Positions 46,304 to 58,010 of a stretch of DNA of 64,000 nt are shown one piece after another. Numbering within the stretch: position 1 is the stretch's first letter; each line of letters opens with the position of its first letter. The notes under the pieces were generated by a model. The model did not search any database. It saw nothing but the letters and a program-made list of their open reading frames with translations, and was not told the origin of the DNA. Made by a program: the position numbers and the translations under genes. The stretch covers positions 3,524,806-3,588,805 of the forward strand of contig BCKK01000001.1 of the NCBI GenBank assembly GCA_001600615.1, in the 5' to 3' direction. Source of the stretch: Dioszegia crocea (taxonomy: Eukaryota; Basidiomycota; Tremellomycetes; Tremellales; Bulleribasidiaceae).

Positions 46304-46733
46304 ATGAGCTCAACAGCCACTCCGGAATCTCAGCATGCGACTGAGACTCTCAATGAGCAGGTCGTGGCGAAGCAGCCCGCAGCACGACAAACCATGAGTA
46401 GGTCTTCCGCTCAGGTCACTAGCTTACGATCGCCTCAAGCTAGACTGGAGAGACTGATGTTATAGAACCGCAAGCACCAGCATCGGGCGAGCCATCATCG
46501 CAAGAAGATCCGCTACGTCTGAGAGGTGGTGCATGTCCTGGTAAGCTACTCTCCACCACCTTGCGCCCTAGCTGTTGCTAACAACACCTCACAGGTAATT
46601 TCTGCTGGCTACGTGAGTCTTTTGAAACCCCACTATCTTGCCCTGTGATGATGGCCGGCTGACTAATTTTGTAGCTATCTGCCCTTGTCGGTGTACCTTC
46701 ATAGATTGTGTGACCTGCTCCTTCTGCTGTTAA
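46304..46733 (+). CDS. Small Cys-tailed protein B with ubiquitin-like LRLRGG motif (paralogue of A)
   Basis: Four exons (46304-46397, 46466-46540, 46595-46612, 46675-46733) sum to 246 nt, giving 81 aa. It starts MSSTATPESQHATETLNEQV and shares with A the VAKQPxA block, LRLRGG (residues 48-53), CPGxFCxLPI and PCRC, then ends CVTCSFCC. There are nine cysteines, all after LRLRGG. Exon sizes and the three phase-1 intron positions match A; the third exon is exactly 18 nt in both (encoding KFCGL or NFCWL with split codons). The N-terminal parts have diverged more than the tail, which argues that the tail and the LRLRGG region are under selection. A TATA box and a palindrome upstream suggest strong or inducible expression. 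Function unknown. Confidence 0.78.
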
Positions 46734-47019
46734 GGTCGGGCACCATAGTGGCACACGATGATCAGTGCTCTGGGATCAGCTCGAGCGGGGATAGGCCGAA
46801 GAGCCTCTGAGCTGTCCTGTATGCATTAGTGAGCAGTCATCATGCCTTTGACCGGGAGAGAAAGGAGCCTCTGCACTGTCAACCCCATGACGCCTTTTAG
46901 CAACAAAGGAGTGATAATGTTTTCGGATCCCAAGTAGATCACAGGTATCCGCGAGCATCTTCACCACCTGGAGGTCTCAGCTCATAAAATTCAGTCGGAC
47001 CGACCCCTCTACATCCAAC

Positions 47020-47585
47020 ATGCCCACCAACATCACTGCACACATGATCCATCACCCCTTTGTCAACCCGGACGAGTGAGCTTATTGTCATCCTTAAGAC
47101 TCGCAAGACCTGACCCCAGAATCCCCTTCCCAACGATGGTGCTACCCGGTGGCGGCCGTCTCGCCATCTACCCAACTGTCAGGACGCGGTACCACGGCCC
47201 AGGTGTCAGCATTGGCGCTGGCGTGAGTTAGACATCGGCGGACTGACTCGTGGTCTACTTGCTGACCGAGTCAGGTTACTGGCATGCCCCATATTCTAGG
47301 TGGTCCGGCAGGATGGGGAACAGGGACCGGTATAGACTGCACGGCAGCTGCATGGAGGCGATATGCCGGATTCGGCGGGTGAGTCGGACTCAACGTCTCG
47401 GGTCGGAAAGGTGGAGCTGATGAGAGTAGGATGGTTACGGGTTACCCCTTAGGGTACAGACTTCCTGGAAGTACCGGTCTCGTGGGAGGGTATTGGAATG
47501 TGAGTCGCTCTTTGGCTTAGATCCGCTCTGCGTACTTCCTTGGAGATTCAGGCTGACTCCGCAGGGCTGGAGTATGCGCGATTGA
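47020..47585 (+). CDS. Small five-exon Gly-rich protein, hypothetical
   Basis: Five exons (47020-47075, 47120-47222, 47275-47378, 47430-47499, 47565-47585) sum to 354 nt, giving 117 aa. It reads MPTNITAHMIHHPFVNPDE, IPFPTMVLPGGGRLAIYPTV, RTRYHGPGVSIGAG, VTGMPHILGGPAGWGTGTGI, AAWRRYAGFGG, MVTGYPLGYRLPGSTGL and ends YWNGWSMRD. Every join keeps frame with standard GT-AG ends, which is strong evidence for so small a protein. Gly, Pro and aromatic residues dominate; there is no signal peptide or clear membrane helix. I do not recognise a family. It follows the LRLRGG pair on the same strand but shows no similarity to it. Confidence 0.65.
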
Positions 47586-48280
47586 GCGGAGTGATCATAT
47601 ATACATCTTGCGATCAGCGTGATGCAAATAGCCTGGAGCGAGGAGAGAGGGATCCAAGCGAGACGTACAGCTCATTGCAAATGTATCCCGCGACTATCCC
47701 GCGGCTGTGCGAACCCAGACCAAAGTCAAGGTCTCAAAAAAAGAATGCAGGGCCGATGTGCTCCGAGTGGCGGTCTATTTCTCCACGCCTCTTCGATACA
47801 AATGAACAGGCTCAACGCGAGTAGCTTCCGAGAGGGGCCCGAGCTGCCCCACACCTCTTGTATGCTTCAGAGTATAGAGTGGGTGGGTCTCCGCTGTACG
47901 CTGTACCGGCCGGTCTCCGAGCCTGGTGCCTGGTATATCCGGAGCCGAACGACCCTCTAAGCTCTAAATTCCCCGATGTGGATCCGCGTGAGCCAAAGGG
48001 AGAATTCACATGTTGACTGCACCATCACATCGTCTTGTCTCACCTTACCCGTATAACGCTACCTGTAATAGCCCTGACCCGCCATTCGGACGCGTACAAG
48101 CCTCGCTCGTCGTCCACTTTCGCCCCGAATCGACCATAGAATCAAAAACATCACATCGGCCCGGGAGAGACCGTTCCATCTCTTCTTTTCGCATAAATAA
48201 ATCATCCATCCCTTGCACCGCTTTATACGTTTCTTACGCTTTCATCGATACAGGACGCGAAAATCTAGGATGCTTGCGTG
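47586..48280. other. Intergenic: promoter of the membrane-anchored aspartic protease-like gene
   Basis: No supported exon. AT-rich motifs (gcataaataaat at about 48190-48201) about 90 bp before the start codon could be a TATA element. CT-rich sequence follows. Confidence 0.4.
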
Positions 48281-51200
48281 ATGGCGTCTCCTTATCATGC
48301 GGACATCGACACAGACGATTTTACACGAAATGGGCAGGCTGTAGCCGGTCCTAGTGACTGGTGGCGGCGTATGCGGGGGTTCGGTCGAGATGGAACTTGG
48401 GCCAAGAAATATGTCCAGGAAGATGAGGAGGAAGTATGGGACGGAGGAGATCCGGACAGGGGAGATACTGGGGTGGAAGAGGATACTGCAGAGGAAAGGT
48501 CGTCGCTTCAATGGACGCGTCGAGACAAAGTCCCCCACCTGTCAGGACGGGATAGGAAGGGTAAACGTCAAGCAGGTCCTGCTACATCGACAATTACGAC
48601 GACTACTCCCACATCCTCATCCTCTGCTCCACCTCTTTTCGTCCCTCCTCCATCGACACAATCATCGATAAGTGCAACCTCGGTGGCAACATCTAATGCC
48701 ACAACTCCTTTATCCGCCTCATCAGCCTCAACCTCATCATTTACATCATCACCAATCCCGACTGCTCTTCCTACTTCTCCTACCCGCTCTCGCTCTGTAT
48801 CCGAACAATCTCGTACCTTTACCTCACTCTGGTCGACGACGCGGCCAGCGTACAACTCGGCCAGTCCGTCCGCCGCACCGACATCTATCCCAGGGGTGAC
48901 TTTCAACCTTACGCTAGGTGGTACACGGGACGACGAGGCGATCTATGCCGTCCAGGTAGACCTGGGGCATGGGTCTACGGCAGACTCCTCACAGACGGGC
49001 AACTATGCGTGGGTCGGCTCAGAGGCTGAAGAGGAAACAGCGGAGTATACGCCGAGTCGAAGAAAAAGGCAAGGCTCGGTGACGGGAGCTGGGTATCAGC
49101 GTGTCAAGCTGCAGGTAGACCTAGGGAGCTCAGATATGGTATGTTTTTCATTATGCGTTGGTGATATAGCTGACAATATAGTGGGTCGCAGTAACCAATT
49201 GCGTTTCGTCAGACTGCTCCTCTGCGCCAGCCCGATTTGACCCGTCACAATCGATTTCATCAGGAGTCCAGGCGAATATGACATATCACTCTGGTTCAGT
49301 CGGCGGAACGATTGTTTGGGATGAGGTGCAGCTGGATAAATTCGCAATAGCCTATCAGGCGTTCAGTAAGTCCATGCCTTTGAAAAACAGCTGACTCCGG
49401 TAGTTGCCGGTGACAAGGTCTTGAATGAGAATCTGGGTGGTGGAGACTTCTCGGGTGTGCTAGGAATGGCTTGTAAGTTGTCTCCCTCAACATCCATGGA
49501 CCAAAACTAATAAGCAGTACCGGCAAATTCAATCATATCCAGTCAAATCCCCGGAACGACCTCTTCCAACCCTGACGGTGCGACTTTCCTCGACAATCTA
49601 TTCGGCTCGGGTATTTACGCGCCCACACAGCGTATCTTCAGTCTAGCGCTCGAGAGACGCGAAGATGTCCGAACGACGTCTTTCCTCACTATCGGATCCA
49701 CCTACCCTCGATACTGCCCCTCACCCTGCTCACCTTCCTACATACCCATTATCGCAAATCCCAATCTCGGTGTCATTGGCTATCTCCACTGGCGGATCCC
49801 ACTCATGGGGGTCACAGCTACAAATTGGACGGATGCGCAGAGAGGTACCGGACCTGATGCCAAGACAATCACCCTTGGTAATAGCCAGATCATCAGTCGG
49901 AGCCAGCCACTGGCCGTCATGGATTCTGGAGGCGTGGCAATTTTGGTTGGCAGCAAGACATATGCGGATGCTATATACGCCGCGTACGGGATAACCGCTA
50001 GCGCGGACGGGCTGTGTAAGTGCATTCCTACTTTGGATTATATTGTGGCTAACCTGCCAGATCGCATGCCGTGCAAAACCCAACTCTCTCTCAGCTTCAA
50101 CTTCGGCGGCAAGTGGTTCCCTGCCCATCCACTGGATATGTCCTGGCCGGATCCTTCCGACCCATCCCAATCGACCTGTATCGGCGCAATCCAGTACACG
50201 CCGATCCCCAATGAAGCCGGCGACTTCATCTTTGGCTCATCCTTCCTGAAGAACGTCTACTCAATATTTTCATACCCCGACCAAGCCCGAAATTCGGGGA
50301 CATGGCAGCCCGGGGTAGCCTTGATGAGCCTCACAAATGCCTCGGTGGCCTCGCAGGACTTTTACGCTGTTCGCTCTCAACGCCAATCTCTCGCTCAGGT
50401 ATCGTCTCAGGGTCCATTTATTGGCTCTTCCCCTTCCTCACCTTCTTCCACTCCTTCAGCGGCAGGCGGCACTGGCGGTTCAGTAGTCAACACGACGGCT
50501 ATTGTTGCCGGGTCGGTTGTTGGGTTCTTCGTCCTCGCCGCTTTGGCATTCAGCGCATGGTTCTTCTTCCTGAAGAGAAAGTATGGGAACCACGGGTATC
50601 CCATGGCGATGCAGCGGCGGCGAAGCGGGACGGGGAGAGACACACCCGAGTCTGAGCCTGCGACGACGTCGACCCGGCGGACCAAGAAGCACCTGGAGGC
50701 GCATCGGCAGAAATCTATGGTCGAGGGGTATAGCGATTATGAGGGGGATAGCTGGACTGAAGCGGGGGACAGCGTCAGGCTGGGGTATATGCCAGAAGTA
50801 CCGGAAGAGGCGGGAATGGAGGAGATGAGAGGGAAAAGAACAGGTTCGATTGGGAGCAGCATGATGACTGGCGGATACGGAGAGAAGGCGGTGGAGGCGA
50901 TTGGCGAAAGACATCACGGCGAGCCTGTTGTCCCGAACGGGCGGATGGAGGACGATGAGAAAGCTCCGTTCACCTCTACATCGGACCCCATCACGGCGTT
51001 CGATTCGCCAACTTCGATACATCAGCCTCTACCCCTTGCTCCCGCCTTAGTTCCCATGTCAAATCGATCACGCTCGTCCTCCCGTCCTCGGATGTTGGAC
51101 TCTGCCCGGCCCGAGATTGCCACTTCCACATATCCTGCCGATCCAACCTCTCCGACTACTCCAGGCTTTACGACCCCTCTCATACCCTATTCCCAACCAA

Positions 51201-51499
51201 TCTCCGGAGGATCCGGCTCTTCCTCCACAAACAGACCCTCCTATCCCCGATCAGCTTCTTCATCCCGCCACCATCCGCGGAGCGAGTCAATATCCATGTC
51301 GGGCCCATTTCCCAGCTCGGGCGGTAGGCAGCGGCAACTGGGCGATATCGATACTAGTCCCATGTATGAAATCAGGGCGCAGGATTATTTTGAGGTAGGG
51401 GATCCAAGGGGTCGAAGGGGAAGTTCGGTGGGGCAACTCCAGGCGTCGGAAGGGGAACGAAGAGAGGGGAGTGGGAGTAGAGAAAGGGGAGGTCTGTAG
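48281..51499 (+). CDS. Pepsin-like (A1) aspartic protease homologue with C-terminal membrane anchor
   Basis: Five exons (48281-49138, 49182-49365, 49404-49472, 49518-50015, 50061-51499) sum to 3048 nt, giving 1,015 aa. A Ser/Thr-rich N-terminal region of about 200 residues leads to a pepsin-fold domain: first site KLQVDLGSSDMWVAV, second site AVMDSGGVAILVGSKTYADA, plus GGDFSGVLGMAL, TSFLTIGSTYPRYCP and FIFGSSFLKNVYSIFSYPD. After a Ser/Pro/Gly stalk comes a membrane helix (TAIVAGSVVGFFVLAALAFS) and a 300-residue basic, Ser-rich cytosolic tail. The catalytic Asp residues are present, but the usual D-T-G-S/T motifs read DLGS and DSGG, so activity is uncertain. No signal peptide is seen at the chosen ATG, which is odd for this topology; an upstream exon may be missing. 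Confidence 0.85.
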
Positions 51500-51720
51500 G
51501 GAGCAGGCATCTGGGGCGCTTGTGCGTGGTCTGGATGTAGGGACATTTTACAAACGACAACTTCTAGTCGGGCATCTCTTGTATCATTCCAGTTTGTAGT
51601 GCGGTCTGAATAATGTATAGACAGGGTAGCGAACTTAAATCGCGACACAGCATGACTACACTCAACAAATATATATCTACAACTATTTATCTGTACAAAG
51701 TGTCCTATACAGTCTTGAGA

Positions 51721-54278
51721 TTAAGGCCCCCGAGATCTTCTCCTCTTCCTCTTGTTCTTAGCCAATAAAGCTTCTCTATCCCTCCTTGGACTCCTATCCA
51801 AACCCAGATCCATCCCCACCTCGCCGTCTCCCCCTTCCATCAAGAGTTTCTCCGCCTTTCTCGCTCTGGCCCTAAAGATTCCCAGCCTACCCCTCTTCTT
51901 CCGTTCATCCCTCGCGCGCTTCTTTTCTCTCTCCCCCAATACTTGCGTCTGTCCACCCTTCACCTCCGCCCACGTTTTCCTCCTGAGCACCTTGACATCC
52001 CTTTCTCTCGCCTGGAGTCTCTCTCGCCTCTTGTTCGAATCTGCCCAAGCCTCAGACCGCATCGTCGCCAATCCGCGCAGATGTACAATGTCCATAGCTT
52101 GACGATCGACCTCGAGTGCTTCAATCTTGCGTGTGGAATGATGAGATGCGAGATATCGTGGTGTTTCAATGATCCACGTCACATTCGCAAACAGAGGATG
52201 GGTGAGGATAGCTCGGAATCCCGAATCTCCAATGAAGCCTGATCCAAAACTGCGCTGTAAGCATAGCGTGACAAAAAGAACATCGCCTAGACTTACTCGG
52301 CATGCACATCCCTTCCTGTTCCGTGGCTCACTCCACACTCGCTCACATGTCCGCAAATGACATTTTCCCCTCCGAGGAGATCACACACGTCGTCGAAGAA
52401 GAGCTGTCGGCCCAAAGAGGTGGAGAGGTCGTGCGACATGGAATGGACATGCGAGAGGTCGAGACAGTACTTGATTCGCGAGGGGTAGGCAGATAGGGTC
52501 CGGATTTCGGCGAGGGAAGAAAGGGAGGTTCCTGCTAGACGATGATTTGTGCATGTCTAAGAGGTCAGCGCGGAGACGGATCCAGGCGATACTTACCATA
52601 CTCTCCAGAACGAGGGTGATGCTCGGATGCCTCTTGAGGAGGGTATCAATATTATTTGCTATGATCTGAAGAGTCGCTCGATCATCGCCTTCACCGCCGC
52701 ATCGTATCGAGGAACCGGGACTTGGGCCGTCAGCCTTTGTCTGTTGCCAATGTATGCAAGGGGTATGTGACACTTACTGGACGACCAGATACTTGAGACC
52801 TAGTTGCTCCAGGGTCGTCATTTCGTTAGATAAGCCCTCTATTGTGCTTTCGTATACGTCTGCGTCAGAAGCCTTGGTGGGTCGAGAGCGAGGGGTCGAT
52901 CTAGCAGATCAGCTTTTGCTACCTCTCGTCCAGATGGTGGCTCGATGAGGACCTACCGTGAAGTGGGCGATGGCGGCGGACAAGCAAGATTGATAGTCTC
53001 ATGCGCATGAACAAACACCCTATCCCTAAATCCTGGACCTACATCATCAGCTAAATACCCTCACGTCGGACCAATAGAGGACTCACGCGCCAGCTCCAGT
53101 CTCTCCAGTCGCAGCCTAACATCTCGGACCTTCTCCTCGGACCAAATTTCCCTTACGTGCCGTTTAGGGCAGTACAAGAACATAGACAACCCGGCCATAT
53201 CTTGCTCATTGATTAGGCGAAGGGCAGAATCGAGCATGCGCGTATGGCCATACCGGGATGAGAGGTGTGTGGCGAGGTGTAAGGGGGCCACAGGATCTGG
53301 CGAGAGGGTAGGAGGCCGATTCCGTCGAGCGGGTGGCGGAGATGAGTAAGGCTGTCCCAGGTGGGGTTCTTCATCCTGATCCTGTGGTGCCGAGATGGGC
53401 GAGGGCGATCGTCGATGCCGGCCGAGCCAGAAGAGAGCTTGCTCTTCTTCTTCATCCAGGTCGAAGTTATCTTCTATCTCTTCGAGTACACGCTGAGATT
53501 GAGTGGGGATGGGACGATTCGGCGTGCTGTTCGGCCAGAGCAAGCCCCGTAATTTCTTTCTCCCCTTCCTCGCCGGCCGCTCTTGTCCCAAGACAGGCGA
53601 CGGAGGCTGCGTCGCTTCGTGCTCCAACACCTTCAGATACTCAGGCCTGCGGTCCACCTCTCCCGACCACCAGCTGCCCTTGCTCTCTCCGGATCCGACC
53701 TGACAGTCTCCATCAAACCCTAGACAGTTGCCCGCCCATCCCCACTCCTCCCCCTCTGACCCCGTCCCATCCAGTACAGGCTCCTCCATCCACCTCTGGT
53801 CCCTAAACGGAGAATCCTCCCATTTACTGGGGACCTTTGAGCCTCGACGCCATACAGGAGGATCCTCCAGCTCGCTTAAAGCCTTATCCGCCCCAACATC
53901 CTCCTCCGACCCCGACTCAATCATCCACCTATCATCATTGAATGGACTATCTTCCCACCCCCACTTCACGCTCCGTACGCGAAGATGGGGCGTGACGGGT
54001 CCGCAAGACTCATCGTCCGTCTCGATCTCGTCGTCGATATCGCAATCGCGTCCCTCTTCGGCGCTCGGACCGGGGGACTGTTGATGGGGGAGCGGGAGAT
54101 AGGTCAGAGGCGGAGTAGGTGGGGTGGATGCGTGATCCCAGACAATGTGACCTGTGTTCGAGCCGTCTTTGGGACAGGGGAGAGGTTCGGGCGTGGGTGA
54201 GCTACGCCAACGATCGTGCGTGAAGGGCGCGAAGGGTGAAGGGATGTGAGTCAATGCGCGATACTCTGATGGCGGCAT
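51721..54278 (-). CDS. Second endonuclease IV (AP endonuclease) family protein, divergent, with long N-terminus
   Basis: N-terminal 400 residues are disordered, with a repeated W-E-D-S-P-F-x-D-x-R-W-M motif (WGWEDSPFNDDRWMIE and KWEDSPFRDQRWMEE). The C-terminal barrel is joined over several exons: VFVHAHETINLACPPPSPTS, EQLGLKYLVVHPGSS, HPSITLVLESM, RIKYCLDLSHVHSMSHDL, ENVICGHVSECGVSHGTGRD, VHAEFGSGFIGDSGFRAIL, VTWIIETPR. This keeps every metal ligand of endonuclease IV (His in VHAHE and VHPGS, Glu in LESM, Asp and His in CLDLSH, His in GHVSE, Asp-x-His in RDVHAE, Glu in IETP). A basic, Arg/Lys-rich tail follows. An active DNA-repair nuclease is likely. ATG at 54278 was chosen because the open frame above it has no ATG. 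Clearly not the main APN1 at 26064-27933. Confidence 0.82.
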
Positions 54279-54687
54279 TGTTGCCGGGCTCGAGGGATCA
54301 TTGGGGGTGATAGAGCGCTGCGGAGGATCTGTCAAGGGGATGACAGAGCAGCAGAGCTGTTAGCTGAGACGAAGTCAAGCTTTGAGATATAGAATCAGTC
54401 GCGTAGTGTAGTGTAAATGATGAATCAATCCGTAGAGGATGGGAATTTTTGAAACTTGGCTGAGGTTTCAGGATCTTGGACGCGACGGCCTCAACAACCT
54501 TCGCGAGGGGACTGAGTTGCGCTTACCTCAACACTGCACGCAGTGTGGGATGAATGCTACTGCTATGAATGATGATCCGACCGGTGCGCCAGGCCACACA
54601 ATATCAGAGGACTCTGATTCATTCACTACAAAAGTATCTTCTCACATTCATTTTCAATCCTTTGTTACACCCCTTTCAGAAACTGCC
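54279..54687. other. Intergenic: 5' side of the second endonuclease IV gene, 3' flank of polyubiquitin
   Basis: Both neighbours are on the minus strand. A CAG at the 5' side of the open frame near 54329 could mark a leader intron. Nothing else recognised. Confidence 0.4.
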
Positions 54688-56120
<1,433 letters not shown>

Positions 56121-58010
56121 GGCGGGTGTTTGTATGTATGGAGGTTGATTGAAAGCTGAGAGGGATCAGCAAAGGTGAACGGTAAGAAGTATGTAGGAAA
56201 GAAGAAACAGCAGAAGTGAACAGGAAGGAAGCAGATTCAGGAAGGAGGTGAGTCAGCACAGCCTCGGCTATGGAACCTTCCAGAACGACCTTCCTCCGCA
56301 ACCTTCCGATCCAGGCCGATGAATGTCTGATGACATCTTTCTGCGCAAGCAGGGGACTTCCAATCGGACGGGCTGATCGTGAGGGTATGGGACGCGAAGC
56401 CAGTGGCAAACGGGCGCGATAAGGGGATCCCACGGTCGCGTCCCGATCACCAGCGTTTGTCCTTTCGGCTACGCATAATCGGATTGCACCATATCGCCTG
56501 AAGCTGAGAAAGGGATGGGAGGGACCATAGAACTCACGTGTATAGGTGTCTTACTTGTGTTGAGTGACAAGTGTGAATGCAAGATGAAGATGAGGATGAG
56601 GATGACACGATAAGGCGAGGTCGATGACTGTGCGGGGACTCCCATACAACAGGCGGGGCTCACCGCCACAGCTCAGGGTCAATTAGGTAAGGCGGCGTTA
56701 CGGCGTTATAGCCGAAGTGGCGGAAGGGTTCCATGCATCTCTTCGCTGTCTGCTGTTGGCTGGCCACCGTCTAGATGTTCCATGCATACATTCGATGCAC
56801 AGCTTGATCTACAGGACTACTACTATAGCAGTATCAGACCATGAAAGATCTGCAGTCGAAGACGGGCGGAAGCGCGACAGCAGCTTGCTACCTCACCAGA
56901 CTCTTGCTTGTCCACACTGACTATCTCCTCCTCTAAGCGACCAGAAGTGCGTGACTAGGACAGTCTTCCTGTTCTCGGAATCTACCTGCATTCGTGCTCC
57001 ACCTGGATAGGCATGAGGCATACGTGACGAACAATCACCTGCAGCTGCTTATATAACACGTATAACGTCTGCGCGACACGGCCCTTCGAACTACCCCTTC
57101 TGACTCCACGGCCGGAGTAGGCCTATTTACTCTAAGACATCTATGTGTCCCAAGCGTCAAAACAAGCGTGCCATCGTCACTCCGCACACGTCGAGAAATG
57201 TCCCTCTTTGCAACACAGGCTGAGCCACGGTCTCTGTCCTTCGCGAGCCACTGACAGCCTTTATACCTAAACATCTGAATCCCTTACACCCAATATCACA
57301 TACGAAACAATACAAGAGATACAATCCGCGAGCTGAAGTCGGCTACCAAAACGTCTGTGGCGACTAGTGACGTCATCACACTCGCGACCAGACACTGTGT
57401 GATCCGTATCATCAAGGTCAGCAAACTCATGGCTACTTTGGAGAGGTGCATACCTGATCGTTGGTACTCATCAACTCCCTGCTGGATCCGTAGAGGTCTA
57501 AACACTGATTTCCGGCTGCGACCGCCTGAATTACAGGATTGCCAGTCGGGTGGCAAACGCTTGTGGCACCTGAGTGTGGCGCCACTGTGAGGAAGTGAGA
57601 CATCCGTGCGTTGACGCGTCCGAGCACGAGACCTTTCCCCCTTTGAGGCTCCCTGAGCTTAAGTTATAGTCAATTGCAAGCATTCCATCACTGTATTCTG
57701 TATCTGTAGCTATCCCTTCCCCGATCCCTTACCCTCTCTCAGCCTTCCGATCTCTGCATCCCATACACCGCTACAACGCGTCCACCCCGAACCCCTCGCT
57801 CTCCGCACGCGCCGCCGCCGCATTTCCCCCTCTTGCTTCTGCTTCGAAACGGTCCCTTACAACCACCTTTCACAGGCCGCCTTTCCTTATCGACCATTTA
57901 TCCTCGACCTCTCAGACCGACCTTTCCAACCACAGGACATTCATCATCATAGCATTTAGCACCCCGATCTTCCACACTTCTACCTCCCTAGCCTACCCAT
58001 TTCACGCACG
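56121..58010. other. Divergent 1.9-kb spacer between polyubiquitin and RRM-like gene
   Basis: Apart from the heat-shock element near 56273, no gene was recognised. Open frames here are short and lack splice support. The last 350 bp before 58011 are CT-rich, as expected for the promoter and leader of the plus-strand gene. Confidence 0.5.
56273..56285. promoter_or_regulatory. Heat-shock element upstream of polyubiquitin
   Basis: GAAccTTCcaGAA forms a perfect three-unit nGAAn inverted array, with further TTCC units at 56291 and 56303. It lies about 155 bp upstream of the polyubiquitin start codon and would be a direct binding site for heat-shock factor. Confidence 0.65.

Noticed and set aside
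45416..46530. Idea that the LRLRGG genes are broken polyubiquitin copies
   Set aside because: Sequence before LRLRGG has no ubiquitin residues such as STLHLV, and both genes have intact multi-exon frames with shared new C-termini.
47540..47960. Two open frames after the small five-exon gene
   Set aside because: They are read-through of its last intron and 3' flank; the short exon ending GWSMRD gives a cleaner end.
56700..56780. Possible tRNA-like start (gccgaagtggcgg)
   Set aside because: No matching acceptor stem, no T-loop GGTTCRA at the right distance. No tRNA gene was found anywhere in the window.
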